Below are positions 25,230-38,839 of a stretch of DNA of 52,428 bases, piece by piece. Position 1 is the first letter of the stretch, and the number at the start of each line of letters is the position of its first letter. The position numbers and the translations under genes were made by a program. The stretch is from Psilocybe azurescens. Taxonomy: Eukaryota > Basidiomycota > Agaricomycetes > Agaricales > Agrocybaceae. The notes under the pieces are model-generated. The model was not told the origin of the DNA. It saw nothing but the letters and a program-made list of their open reading frames with translations, and made no database searches. Location: assembly GCA_023853785.1 (NCBI GenBank), contig JAJIRX010000148.1, positions 1-52,428 of the forward strand, read 5' to 3'.

Positions 25230-26758
25230 TGTAGAAAGGAAAATTCGAATTGTATTATGTATTATGTATTTGTAGTGAATATGCAACCTTTTCAGAATAC
25301 CGTGACGGCGTGGGGCAATAACAAGGATTCAATCAATATAACGAGAAGGTGTGTTAATTTCCGAAGAAATGCGTGGAGAAAAGAGTTGCCAACTGTAAAT
25401 GAAGCTTTGGTGCCTGCAAGGCCCTGAGCGCTGAGCGCTTGTGCTCAAGCGAAGTCTGATTATGTTGTGACCGACAAGGAACAAGTATTGAGCCTCGGAA
25501 TATTGGTAATAATAACTTGGCCCCAGCTCCGGTTTCGAAAATTCTAACATGTCCTGTACCATAAATCAGGTACACACCTTACTCCGTCGCTTGACATATG
25601 AACCCGGTGATGTGGAAGCCTATCCTGTTGACAAACTTGAGCCACAGGATCGGTTGGAGCTGTCCCAAGGCGAGTCGATGCGTGCTTCCCCGATACTCCA
25701 TACCCTTTTGAAGAACCACGTCGTAGTTTTGCTAGGTCTTTCACTATCAGATGTGCACCCGAGCATGAAAATAGATGCAAAGTGTTCCCATCTTCAAAAC
25801 CATCAGATTCGCTCCCAAGTGACCTTCTTGGTAACATCTCGGCCCCAGAGTGATATCATGTTATCCACGGCACAGAAGGTGACCTCTAGGGGGGGGAAGG
25901 GTGTTATTTGGAGAAAAAATGGAATCTAGAAGCCCCAGTGCTGCCAGGGATTTTATGATATAAAATAGGTCTGAGGGTACGAGCGAGAAGGTGGCCCCAA
26001 AGGTGGGTTGTTCTGGAAAATGTGCCCCAGAGGCCCCAAGATGTGCTGTCAAGGGTATTCCTATACATCATAGAGCGTCAACTGTATGGGAGTATTTTCA
26101 AATGCTGTGATGATTCATTGTTGGAATATATGATGACGAAATTGGCACCCATGATACATATGACTCCTGACGTTCGAAAACCTGAATAAAATAAAAGGCT
26201 CCCTTTGCTCGACCCAGTGAGATCTATGAACTTCCTAGGGGTGTTCAGAACGTCAAACCTGTAAGAGAGCTGGGGCTCCCATCGAGGCATGACAGTTTGA
26301 GGTCTCTCATACCGTCGACGGATGGGCGAGTTCCTATATTGGGACCGTAAAATCGCCACCTAACTAACCAACCTGACATTGAGGCTGATGCACATGCTTA
26401 AGCGCGCAGATCATAAATTCAGAAGATATTGCTACTATGGGCCTCATTGGAATACCTGATGGCTTCTCATTTGTAAATTGGTTCTTTCTAGACTTACACC
26501 ATCTGCCACCGTAGTAGAAATTCAAACCCTGCCATGGCATAAATAACACCGATAAGACATCGTCCTCTACAATACGGCTGTGTAATAAGGTTTGTGATTT
26601 ATGGGGCTTGATTCCATTTCGGAATGTTGATAATCCATAATAATCGGCGAGAACGATTGTCCGATGACCGATGATAATAATCTCTAAGACCAGAAACTAT
26701 GACTCGTGCATATTAGTAGGTACATGATACTACAACTGCCCCCTCCTTTCAAGCAAAC
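25230..26758. other. Intergenic region between the two DUF6533 copies
   Basis: About 1.5 kb. Opposed open frames at 25549-25929 (plus) and 25544-25837 (minus) overlap each other and match nothing I recognise, so neither is called. The right part (26.09-26.73 kb) is a diverged copy of the sequence upstream of the first DUF6533 gene. Confidence 0.45.
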
Positions 26759-27260
26759 ATGCCATTCAACTCCTCGCCAGTGGAATTCGACAGATCTCAG
26801 TAAGAGCTTAGAGGTATCAACTTAGAATCCAATCCTTGTATCCTTTTAGATCTATTGAATTTTCCATTCAATACTCCAGCATGGGTTGGCCAATCGTATC
26901 GTTATCCGCTCATATCTGATCCGAACGCTTTAATGTTATTTAAGTACTGGTATATTCCACGATTACTTCTTAACGCGGACCAAAGAAGTGAACTATGTTT
27001 AGTGGAAAAAATTCTCCATTTCCACCGTGTTGTACTTCTCATGCTGATATGCCATAATTTCGAATGTTCTTTATCTTACTACACTTGCTAGAAAGCTAGA
27101 GCCGGCCATCAATAGCTCAGCTATCGAGCCAATCGAGTTCCAACAGCCAGCGCCCGGAGGATCAGAGCCCGAAAGAGCCTGAAATCGACGAGTTTGGAAG
27201 ATGTCCCGTCAGACAAGCAAAATAGAAAGAAGTATCTCAAACGACTCAGAGGAATTTAAT
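26759..27260 (+). pseudogene. Truncated DUF6533 paralogue with internal deletion
   Basis: Diverged tandem copy of the gene at 23.4-25.2 kb. The start ATG (26759), the first two introns and the DUF6533 region up to KLEPAI are still aligned with the first copy, but stop codons interrupt the region. At about 27118-27122 the sequence jumps directly to the C-terminal tail (IEPIEFQQPAP, then DEFG-like and RQ.KIER-like blocks). Relative to the first copy, roughly 1.07 kb coding for most transmembrane helices is missing. It cannot encode a normal family protein. Confidence 0.8.
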
Positions 27261-28073
27261 AAGAAAGGAGAACTATGATCCAATCTCCGTAATAAGGAAT
27301 GAAAGTGGAGTGGAGAGCTGAGTCGCCATTTGTACCTGGTGCCTCCAAGTGATCGACCCTGCTAGTGGGCGCTTGAGCTTAAACGACAGGCTCTATGGTC
27401 ACGTGTGGAATAAGTGAGCCTCACTATGTCCGTATGCGTGTACTAGTGTCGCCGCAGCTTCTGTTTCTAACATTCGATACGTCTTGCGTTGTATCAAATA
27501 AAAGTACATGCTCCACGTCGCCTTGATAGAGTATGATATCTGCCACGTCACCATCATGTCAGTTGAGCAAACATAAGCAATTTATTTCATTTCGCTTCAA
27601 ACAAACATCTACATATATAAAAGCAAGAAAAGCATAACAATCTACATCATCTACGGGCTAGTAATGGGCATCTGCTTCTGTTGATAGATAGACAAATGGA
27701 GGTCATGCTATACAAGAATAGGAAAAGAAAAGAAAGGAGGAGGAAGTCAATAACGGACGAAAAGTGTTGAAAGTTGAGTTCATTAAGAGTCGTGACTAGT
27801 CATTCGTGATTCAGTGCACCCGCATTTTGTGGGTAGGTACTTCGTTGGTGACAATAATCATTGTCGATAGCTGTTGTTTCGTATCCCGTGTGTTGAGGGT
27901 TGGATGAAAGTTCCTATGGCTGAGTGGCAGATTGTCGTGGAAAATGCATTGATGATTGTAGGGTGGGTTCAGGGTTTCAGGACAAGGTGTCATTGGGTGT
28001 CGTCATGTATAATTCGCCCATCCCCATTGGGTAGCCGTACCCCGTGGGGGCACCTAGGGGCACCGTCGTTCAT
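27261..28073. other. Intergenic region
   Basis: About 800 bp with A-rich and purine-rich patches (27590-27760) and no gene that I can support. The right end is probably the 3' untranslated region of the F-box gene. Confidence 0.45.
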
Positions 28074-29014
28074 TTACCAATCCCCTCCATCGTCCCAGCC
28101 GCCCTTGTCTCGGATGCCAGAGCTGCCGAGCTTGGTCTTTCCCCCTGGACTTGCGGCCCCCAAGCTCTTTGTACATTTCACGCATCTCGAGCTTGCCGGG
28201 TTTAGAAGCGGCTTCAAGTTCTGCCTTCCATTGCTCCTCCTTGAGTTCGCGAGGAGTCTGGTACCCCGACATGTTGCGGGAAGGAGAGTTGTAGCCCGAT
28301 CCAGAGCGAGAGAAAGAGGTCGATGTGGGGGAACGATCTTTAGCTGATTTCAAGTAAACTTGTCGCTTTCGTCATCGATGATGAGTGAGTTAGGGCGATC
28401 AAGGAACAAGGAAATGACATACCCAGTTCTGTTTGGATTCGCGTTTTGTCCACTTCCCAGGTGGAAGGCTGTCGTCGTGAAAGTTCTCCTTTCGATAGTG
28501 CTGGAACCATACTGTGAAACCCGTTGATTAGCACGATGGAACCGACGATCGAGCAGTATAGAGCTTGCATACCGTAGTTCAATGTTTGGCTGCGCGCCCA
28601 TTTCTTATTAACGAGGGAGCATTTTGCTAGATCTTTAATGGATAGTTTGTTAAAGATTCGTTGTGATAATTCGGTGGGGAAGGCCTTCAGTGGGTCGAGA
28701 CGATTCGCCGTGATAGTCAGCGGGGACTTAGTAGCGAGACGCGAGGAAGCGCCTCTAACAGGAGAGGAAGGTCTTGTTCTGGCTGGAGTTCCAGGGAGAG
28801 AGACCTATGATCCATCGATTAGAGATTAGAAGACGAATGATAACCGACGTTGAAGACATACGACGTTAACGAGGTCATCCGAGTCTGAGTCTTCCTTATC
28901 TTTACTGTCTTTATCTTCGTAGGAAGTGCGTCTCTTGCCGTTGAGACGAATATTTTTGAGGCCGTTATCGAGGTCCTCAGTGTTTGACCTCAGGACACCC
29001 TGCAGCAAGCTCAT
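28074..29014 (-). CDS. F-box domain protein
   Basis: Four-exon minus-strand gene of about 250 residues. After an acidic/basic N-terminal part (MSLLQGVLRSNTEDLDNGLK; Ser/Asp/Lys-rich linker) comes an F-box, FPTELSQRIFNKLSIKDLAK followed by CSLVNKKWA (about 28585-28690), then VWFQHYRKENF and PPGKWTKRESKQNW. The C-terminal half is charged, with EEQWKAELEAASKPGKLEMRE, ending GGWDDGGDW. An F-box implies a Skp1-dependent ubiquitin-ligase adaptor; the substrate region is not recognisable. An in-frame ATG at 29038 is an alternative start. Near the end the frame is restored by removing one base from the C-run 28141-28145 (an insertion rather than a loss). The family name beyond F-box is not known to me. 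Confidence 0.8.
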
Positions 29015-29342
29015 GGTGATGATGGAGGTAAAGGTCAATGATACGTTTTCAATATCTCAATTGGGAGTTATCAATATCATTATGCTGACAAATATCATGA
29101 CATCACTATCTTTCCCATCATAACATGTACAACTTGAGTCTAGACATTGCCGATAAGTTCTGGATTCATCAACGATAGGCTTCCATGAAAACTAACAGCC
29201 GTAGTGCCCATTATTTGGACCGGCGCCAGATACCATCAGCACGGCTCGAGGAGTCGGCTTGGGACCTCCACTGGTACTAGTTCGCTACTAATTGCCAGCT
29301 ATCAATTGGCTACATATAATTGATTGATTCAAGATTCATTGA

Positions 29343-30645
29343 ATGAAAATATTAGCCTTCGAACAACCTTCTAAGGGCGAGTCATCCACCACAACCATAT
29401 CTATTCTGGTGCATGCCGAATATAGCTTTATTTTGTGCACCCTGTCACCTAGATCTTGTAAGCTATACAACTAATCTTAAAAAGCCCATAGGCACTCTGT
29501 CTCTTCCTCCTGAATTAATCCAAGTTATCGGTGATGAGGTGAGTTCAAATCGAACTACTTGCTGATGCATCACTATGGCTCATACTGCTCAATTTTACTG
29601 ACGTTAAGCAGCTTCGCTTGACACGCAAGGCCATGGCCGAAATACTGAATGATCACATCTTTCGGACGCTTATTTTTGAGATCCCCGGGATAAATATGGA
29701 GTAAGGTGTCCAAAAGTAGAGTTCGCAGCGTCAAGCGAGTGTACATTATGTCTCCATGCTGACTCTGTTATACCTATCTGAAGGTGGAGAGCCTGAGATC
29801 TAATGAGAATGATGGCCAATCAATCTATGACATTGTCACGGAAGCCCTGAAGGCCCTACTGAATCTCCGCCGGTTTGAAATCCGTTTCGACAAATTCGAA
29901 ATTTGGCTGAAGCTAGACGCTCTGAGAGGCCTAGAAGAAATTATACCTTGCAACCGTGTCAGGACGAACTATTTGAGCATCTCGCTAAGGCCATAGCCCA
30001 GAATCCTGGTCTTACTTGCAGCGGTATCTCAGATAGAAGCATCAAGAGTAATAAATCTCAAAGTCTGTACCAACTCCTCAAATACCATCCAGCTACTACG
30101 TCACCCCTCCGCCTTCGCCATCTGAGATTAAAGGCGTTTCCCCTACGACTGGACGATATCACCATCACTCACGTAGCACGCCTGACCTCGTTGAGCCTTT
30201 ATGGATCGACTCCGGAGGACAAACTACGTACAGTCAGAGCACGTTTAGAAACAATCACCGTCGATAATGTACCCTGTGCATTCCTTGATTGCCTCTCTTC
30301 ATATTCGGGGTTGAAGGAACTGCATGTCAGGCAGGCCGCGTGAGTTTGGAGCTTCGTCCGATGCTATAGCTGTTCATTTCTTTGATGGGCAACTCAATAG
30401 CCATGCTCAATCATTAGAGATTCTCGAGATAGCGGCGTGGTATGAGGGTCTTTGGTACTTTAACCCCATAATTTGAAAACCATCTCGAATCTTACGAAGC
30501 TCAAGCATCTGGAATGAGTATCAGAGCGTTTGATTTGAATATCTGTAATCAGTCTCCCTGGCCAGATGTCATTGTGAGTAAACAATCCCTATCTTTTGTA
30601 TGATATTATATAACTGATCTTTAACTTATCTATATACTGTTGTTC
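29343..30645 (+). pseudogene. F-box/LRR-like protein gene, broken or error-affected
   Basis: Plus-strand segments line up as a typical agaricomycete F-box-like/LRR protein: LSLPPELIQVIGDE (29495-29538), an intron, LTRKAMAEILNDHIFRTLIF, an intron, then ALLNLRRFEIRF, CQDELFEHLAKAIAQNPGL, LRLRHLRLKAF, ARLTSLSLYG and ITNL-like repeats to about 30580. The reading frame changes at least three times (near 29940, 30470 and 30518), each fixable by one base. The start is uncertain: ATG 29343 would need a 34 bp intron, unusually short. I cannot decide between a real gene with sequence errors and a decaying one. Confidence 0.5.
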
Positions 30646-30989
30646 AGAAGTTCTCGTCGACATGCCGAATACTGAAAGCGTTCACGTGAAGTCGCCCCGG
30701 TCCGTAGGGGCTAGGGAAGTCGCCGCAAGCCTGAGTAGATGTAAGGATGCAGCTAAGGTGGCGCCAACACATTCGGTTCTTGAAAATTAACATCGCCAAA
30801 ACATTTGTTGGCGAACGTAGTCTGCCTGCTACAAGTCTGACTGACGAAGATGATGGTGGAACCCAGAAACCAGGGTTGCTGAGATATGTTCTGAGAATCT
30901 CACCCTGGTGGTATCGCATTCCGATCTGAGCAATATGCTTGCCATAGTTTACGCCATCTGCTCTATCCCTATGTGCGACAGACATACAT

Positions 30990-32288
30990 TTACTCCCTTA
31001 ATGTCTCCCAAAGCCTATCAGCAAACGCCTTGTTTGCGGCTTTAGAAAGGTGAACGTCATCCTCCCACATAGCCACTGGCACCTTCTTTTTCGATTCTGT
31101 GTCGTCGTCGTTTTCTAAGCTGCCACTGTCGTTGGCTGAGCTTTTACTATCGTTATCGAGCTCTTCAATACTATCCTGGAGCCCATACGCCTCCAGATGG
31201 TCCAGGAAGTCCGTGATGATGTGATACGAGGAGACCACATAAACAGAAGCTTGCGCTGTGCTTTCAGCGAAGGATTGAGCCTGTGTAAGAAGCTCCTTGT
31301 TCCACGTTGTGTAGCGTTCATCGTCAAGTTTTAAATCTACCCCTGTAGCAATGGAGCGTGCGAGCGCATATGGGCGTCAGTATTATTGTAGCATGCGTAT
31401 GGCACCGGTCTCGACCCAATCTCGACTCGGACGTACCTTCAGGCGATCGATGCATGGGCGGTACATCTATAAGAAGGAATGAACGCCCCATCCACTTGAT
31501 GTATAGCTTGTGCATCACATCTAGGACTTGCTCGACTATCGGTTTCAGGTCGCCTGCATCTGGAGTACTATTGGAAAGTCAGCCCGGTTTATTCAAGCAT
31601 TCCAGCATCACTTGTGAGAGGAGATAATACGTACTCGCAGTCATTGATGCCAAACCATATCACTATGTTCCATACACCATAAGCTGTGGGGACACAAAAT
31701 ATCACGCTAGACTCACCAATGAGAGTCTTGCCTTCCAGAGATTTTGCTGACGGCAACTTAGAGAACAAGTGATTTACCTGTGCCTCCATGTCCTTTTCGG
31801 CGGTAGCTCCCGCGACTGCGAAGTTATGTACCGAGGGACGAGAGTGAGCTGGTAGCCTCTCAAGAAGGAAGCCAATCTAAGTGGTTAAAATTGGCGTTAG
31901 CTCGCTCGCATGCCATGGGCTTCCCTGCATCTTAGACGCCCAACTTGGACTGAACTCGAACATACCCAATTTGTCGAGCCTGTGTCTGCACTATACGAAT
32001 CACCCCTGCGAAATAAAATGTGCAAGTTAGTATATGCCAGACATTAAAGCTAAATATTGACATACAAGACGACAATGTTCTTGAAATTGCTTAAAACCAA
32101 AGCGGGGTCCCCATCTCCTTCGTGAGCCGCGTGAGAGAGCAAGAGAGCCGGGCCTTCTTTCGTCGCTCTTCGGACGTTTGGATCCCTAGGCTCCCTTTTC
32201 CTGGACTGGTTGGTCGAGGACGATAGTATTGAATCTTTTCAGACATTATGGACGACGGATTCAAGGTGCGAGGTTGCGCGTCTTGCAT
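30990..32288 (-). CDS. SGNH/GDSL hydrolase, carbohydrate esterase family 16-like
   Basis: Six-or-more-exon minus-strand gene, about 330 residues. SGNH hydrolases cleave esters; CE16 members are deacetylases acting on plant cell-wall sugars. Seen: block I VVLGDSYS with nucleophile Ser (about 31990-32005), followed by TGSTNW; HNFAVAGAT; block with WFGINDCD (about 31630-31650); LIDVPPMHRSP; and the C-terminal catalytic D-x-x-H in EDDVHLSKAANKAF (about 31010-31060). Introns of 50-100 bp separate these blocks. No clear signal peptide is visible at either candidate start (ATG at 32288 or 32246). A frameshift near 32150-32240 joins the N-terminal part to the frame of HEGDGDPALVL. The substrate is not predictable from sequence. 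Confidence 0.78.
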
Positions 32289-32362
32289 GTGTTTGAACGC
32301 AGCCTGTAGTTTGAATCGGAGTCACAAGCAACAATGCATCTCATGAACAACTCATGCACCGA

Positions 32363-33845
32363 GGGTAAGTCCAGCCCGGTTGAAAATCAACCGGTCTGAC
32401 CTCCTTGTCTGCCAGTGACGGGTGCAACTCATCCTTGAAAGATAAGGTCAGTAATTTAGGTGATAAGTATTATGTAGTTGTTGCGTAATTTATAATCACA
32501 TGATCTGAGTGAATGCTAATTGACAACAAAGAAAAGAACACGGCTTGCCATGAATAAATAGAAAGGAGAAAAGTATTTATTTATTTTTGGCACTACAAAA
32601 TGCGAGGGACACTGTACACACAAGCTATGTCTACAATGAACTTGGCTTGATGGCCATTGCTTTGCATGGCATAACGAGTCCTTTTGTGGGACTGATTTGA
32701 GCCATCCTTGCTTACTTATGCTTATACTTTTTAGCATCAAAATTTATGACTACATATACTGAACAATTCATTATGCACAATACCAAAAAATAGAGAAAAA
32801 GGAGCCATTTTACTATGTGGGGGCCATATTTTTACCATCCTGCCTCCCACTTTATGGCTTCAAAAATTATAAGCTATATAATGAATGACCTGCTATGTGC
32901 AATGCAAAAAAACTGGAGAAAAGGGAGGTATTTTGTGATGTTCATATGAGCTGTCTATATGAGAGTGCTAAAAATTAGATTTAACAAAGTTGCAGTTGTG
33001 AAGTTATAAATGAAAAGTGTCAATTTACAAACACTGGTGATAGTACAATCAAAATGCTGGATGACAAATGCAACAGAATTCAGAATTCATGTCATGTTAT
33101 CAAAGCGATGGAAGGAGTTGAGACTTGTGTGGTTCCACTTGCCCATTGAGTGTGGGAGATTGTGCCAAGTAAAACCAGGGCTTTGTAAGGCAAATAAAGC
33201 AAGAAAACTTAGGCAAAAATCATGTGCAGATTGCAATGAGTTTCCTTGATGAAGGACATGTGAGTACACCCAAGTTTTTTTTCCTCAAACCACCTCCTCA
33301 GGAGGAATCCATAAAATTGCACCCACTCACCTCCCAATTATATTAGAATTTTCCTAATACTTTCAGTGTGTATCTGTGTGTAGATACTTAAAGGTCTCCT
33401 TCTAGCCTCCTACTAGTGAGTCAACTACGCTACAACACATGCTCAAGGTGACTATATAGGCTAACCACAACATAACACATCTGGCTTCGCGTCTCAACTT
33501 CAAGTGGCATAGGATCACGTGACCTAAACCCTATTTAGTCACTTTCACCCAACCACACGGAATCACGAGATTCTGCCTCCTCAAATCATCTGACTTGCCA
33601 ATTACGAAGCGCATCATTCGGCAAAAATAACTCAGGAGAAGCCGGTTTTACAAAAGCAATTCACGTTTACGTCACGTTATTAAAGACAAAACAGGAAATA
33701 TATTCGCACAAAGATAGATTCTTGACATTGCGCCCTCGCTGGGTCCCTGTGTAAAGAACGAGTCTTTACTTACGTAAAGGACTCGTAACCATTGCACAAG
33801 GGCCCAGACCCGGTTGATTTTCAACCGGGCGGGACTTTTCCCCCT
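32363..33845. mobile_element. Candidate DNA-transposon relic with palindromic inverted ends
   Basis: The sequence GCCCGGTTGAAAATCAACCG at 32374-32393 recurs in reverse complement at 33811-33830. Similarity extends outward (GGG.AAGTCC) and inward (TCTG..C..CTTGT) on both sides. The core is itself a near-palindrome. Between them lies a CpG-poor, AT-rich segment without a convincing gene. The arrangement fits a non-autonomous or degraded terminal-inverted-repeat element; the target duplication is not clear and the superfamily is not assigned. Confidence 0.55.
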
Positions 33846-34061
33846 GGTGTGATCATGAAGGCAATATGAAGGCGAAGAACGTTTCGCTATGCCAGTGCCT
33901 GGCATACTATATGATGAGCTCTGCTTGCTGCTTTCAAAGTTCTCACGGGGTGACCATCAAAAGCCAGCGGATCACGTGGGATTAGACATTTTAGCGTAGA
34001 GAGGGGAGCTTGCTCCCAATAATCACGACAAAGCAATAATATCGTCTCCATTTTCCAAGGT

Positions 34062-35357
<1,296 letters not shown>

Positions 35358-35697
35358 ATGTCTTCTTCTTTACCACCACCAGGCCCACCATCGCCGCCTC
35401 CTTCGCCACTTTCACCTGGATCCCCTTTGTACCGCTTGCAGGCTCTTCTGAAGGAGCTCCTCAGAATTACTACCAAGGATGGGCGGGTCTTCATAGGCAC
35501 ATTCGCTGGCACCGATAAGCCGCTCAACATCATCCTGATAAGTGCAGAGGAATATCGTATTGGTCCAGACCAAGATGCAGATGGGCGCTACGTTGGCCAA
35601 GTAATGCTCCCCCTGGAAAATCGTCGTTAAAGTTGAAGCCCATATCCCATCGGAAAGACCTTCAAGGAATGCATCGTATGATGGGTTGTATATTTAG
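35358..35697 (+). CDS. NAA38: Sm-like protein, NAA38/LSMD1 type (NatC auxiliary subunit)
   Basis: Single-exon, about 112 residues. A Pro/Ser-rich start is followed by the Sm fold: LQALLKELLRITTKDGRVFIG (Sm1; GTFAGTDKP replaces the usual loop) and, after a short spacer, GRYVGQVMLP then IVVKVEAHIPS (Sm2-like). The pattern GTFAGTDKPLNIIL fits the LSMD1/NAA38 group, a NatC N-terminal acetyltransferase subunit. One extra C in the run 35609-35613 throws the frame off before the last strand; removing it carries the frame to the stop at 35697. Start ATG 35358 is preferred over an in-frame ATG at 35226 because family members begin just before the Sm1 region. Confidence 0.82.
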
Positions 35698-36791
35698 TGA
35701 GTGCCTTTGCTATTCAGTTGATTTAATATGGACTGAAGAAATCTACTAAGATTGTCACCTCAAACCAACCCTTTGTAAGCCGGATTTACCCCAGCGTCGA
35801 TAAAAAGTCGAAGGAGAGCTTGGATGCCACCACAATCGATCCAGGAAGTCAAGCTGATGTACCATCGCGATCGGCACCCAGCATCATGACCACGAAGGGC
35901 TCTAGGGAGACTCAGAACACTCAGCATACAAACGCTCTCGACCTTTCTGGACATGTTCAAAAATGCTTTGATCAGGTTATCGTCGCTTATCTTTGCATTG
36001 TGTCTGTGGTTCACGCCGTCACGAAATACAAGTTTTTGTTGTAACATTGTCGCACTGGGGAAGGACCTTTAGCCAGTCTTTTCTGGCAAGAGTATCGAAC
36101 ACCTCCAACGTGCCAAAAACATCTGTTTCAATGATGATTATAATTTTGAACAGGCGCAAGAATAGCTCTTATTGTAAATGCCGCCTTCCCAACACAGCCA
36201 TTTCTCTATTAGCGCTAAATGGGTGCGTTCTGTGATAACTTTCTAGACACATTTTATCTCATGAAGTGGAGACAGTGCCCCGCTGGGTGAGAGTATTGAT
36301 AATAGCTTGGGTTGCCTGCCGTTGGCTGTGTTTAGAAGCAATGGTGCATGCCGTTTCTCAAGAGCGTTTTTCCGCACCGGGCATACGAAGACCTATTCTT
36401 TGACGGGGATATACGCTGCTTGGCAAAACGATTTACTTCTTGTTCTTCACATACCTGGTTTTATGAACGTCCACCGTCTTGTCTCTGCCTATCCGACTCT
36501 CTTTGAAGTGATGGCAGAAACATGCATCGTTTCTATCTCAAATCGCTCTCCGAGACGATATTGAAGTGTGGTCAAGTCAGTTCGATCATGCAGGCTAGCT
36601 TAAAATCGATCGGCAAACTTCCTGAATAGAAGATCTATCAATAACACCCGGGATTCTCAGACTAGTGTATTCTTACGTCTTGGTCAATTTAGACTAACCC
36701 GGAAGTCTTTTAAATGACGCTCATTTCTCAGGTTCGTGTTTGCTGACCTCCACCAAACCCATCTTCTCTCTATCCTTTCATCTCCCAACCA
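35698..36791. other. Intergenic region; right end duplicated upstream of the second membrane-protein gene
   Basis: About 1.1 kb without a gene I can support; several short opposing frames resemble nothing known. The last 200 bp (36600-36760) are similar to 46600-46760, including CTGAATAGAAGATCT, so the promoter region was duplicated together with the membrane-protein gene. Confidence 0.45.
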
Positions 36792-38782
36792 ATGTCCCTG
36801 GCTGCTATAGTCGACGACGCACAAACAGGGTTTATTGTCTACTCGGGGAATCAGTGGAACCACCAGAGTCATAACTCGAACTATAACCGCACTATCACCG
36901 CGTGCCAAACAAGCGAGGGGCAGCAGGCAAGGGATGCGTCCACCCCTTCGTTTACTTTCTCTTTCAATGGCGAGCTTAGTTTCAATTCTTCTAGTTTCTG
37001 TCAAGTAATCTGACTACACAATATATAGGAACTGGTGTCCAAATCTATGGAGGTACAAACTCGAACAGCGTTGCTTTCACTTACAGCATCGACAATGCAA
37101 CTGCTCAACCTGCCATTATAAATTCTAATGCTATTGGCAAGGTGTGCTTGTCGTCTATAAAAGTTTTATGGATATCAATCACTGATTCATACATCTCTCA
37201 GAGCGGTGCTAACATCTGGAGCTTACAAGGTTTGGCCGCGGGCCAACATACCTTGCAGATAACCCCGACAGCTGGACAGTTCAGCCTCGATTATATCACG
37301 TATACTCCTACATCACCTGCGACATCATCGTCCAATAGTCTTAACATCATTGTCGACGACGCTGATAATTCAGTTCAATTATCGGGCAATTGGACAAAAT
37401 CTGCGCCCGCTATTCAGAATGGTGTCCCATACCAAGGAACAATATCAGGAAGCTCTACTATAGGAGATACGATGAAAGTCCAATTCGTAGGTATGTTGCA
37501 GAGTTGGTATCTCTGCACATTTGTTGTTGATCTCGGAGAACTGTCGGACGAATTGCATAGGATCCTCTGTATCAGTATATGGACTATTACAACAAACATC
37601 TGGAAAGCTTTCTGCTACATTCTCCGTCGACGGTGGACAGTCGAGCACGTATTCGCCCTTTGGTGGGGATGGTAATGATGACGATGACGACGACAATCCC
37701 TGGTTACTCTCGCAGCAGCTTTATCAACAGAATCTATCGCCAGGGACCCATTCTCTTCTCGTCACGGTGACGCAAGCCACTGGTTCTCAGGTAAATAAAG
37801 GTAACCCCTCGAAGTGTATATGGGGTTGATGTGTATCCTTTTTCCCTTTTTTCAGGCTCTTTGGATCGATTCTTTCGTGTTTGGAGTCACTGGCGCTACT
37901 TTAAGCACTCAGCCCAGTGGCGGCGGCGTCGGCGGTGGTAATGGAAGTGGAGGTGATGGTGGTGATGGTGGAGGAGGTAATGATAACGGTTCTGCCAACG
38001 TTGGTCACCAAAATATCTCGAAATCAAGCTTTTCCGCAGGAAAGATTGCTGGTGTAGTGATTGGAGTCGCTATTTTGTGTTGCATTTTCCTAGCCGCATA
38101 CAGGAGAGTGCGACGAAGGCGGTTCCTGCCCATGAACAGTTAGTTTTAAGTTTTGCTGTTGCTTCTCTTTCCTTCCTTCACTGACAAATACCATATAGAG
38201 GAGTATAGTCAGGATTCTCTACCGATGCAACAGCCTCCAGATGACATGCACCTTGAAATGGCCTCTCTCAATGAGAGGCCTGAAACCTTCATGCCTATAC
38301 CTCCTTCTCAGGCGATCGCCACACTCGCCGTTCAGCCTCGTCAGTTCGAATTCTCCCCGCCGCCTGAGAAACAAGCTGCAGCTTCGCCTCGCCTTTCTTT
38401 ACTCAAGGACTATCCACCATTCCCGAATCAGAGTAAGGTAGCGTACGCGGATAAACCTCTCAAAGAGCTCCCTCGAGAGATGCAAGGTGGATCCGATGGC
38501 AGTCGAGTCTTTGGTCTTGATGTTCCCGAAAAGATGAAATCTTCATCGTCGGCAAGTGTATCTTCTAACGTCGACGACGACCTTAACTCGCGACAATCAC
38601 ATCAGCATGGTTCTGAACAGGTAACGAGATCGGTGGAGAGGGGATCTAAGATTATAACTCTCACATTCCAGTCGTCTTCTCATACGGGATCGCAGAGCTC
38701 CCAACAGGAGACCCATCCAATGCTCAGTAAGAACACAGAGCATAATGACGAACCGCCTCCATACAATCCGTATGATGATTGA
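36792..38782 (+). CDS. Single-pass membrane protein with two related ectodomain repeats and PPxY tail
   Basis: Six-exon gene. The ectodomain has two related beta-rich modules, each opening IVDDA and passing through a G.W/NG pattern (AAIVDDAQTG... and NIIVDDADNSVQLSGNW), with many potential N-glycosylation sites. The second module ends LWIDSFVF. A Gly/Asn-rich linker leads to one transmembrane helix (AGVVIGVAILCCIFLA, about 38050-38100), a basic stop-transfer RRVRRRRF, and a 190-residue cytoplasmic tail rich in Ser/Pro that ends PPPYNPYDD. PPxY is a known WW-domain/Rsp5-type ligase-binding motif. No classical signal peptide precedes the first module. The first intron (36970-37028) appears to be GC-AG. 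Agaricomycetes have many such proteins; the ligand is unknown. It may act as a surface sensor, which is inference. Confidence 0.82.
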
Positions 38783-38839
38783 TTATGCTTTACTATCGGT
38801 GTACTGTAGATTATTAAAATACCACGGACCTCTTAGCAA

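Noticed and set aside
25544..25929. Two opposing open frames of about 97 and 126 codons
   Set aside because: They overlap antiparallel, neither shows a known motif or splice pattern, and nothing decides between them.
35760..36047. Possible ankyrin-repeat fragment on the minus strand
   Set aside because: Only one short phrase (LRLFIDAGVNPAYKG) looks ankyrin-like; no second repeat or stable frame supports it.
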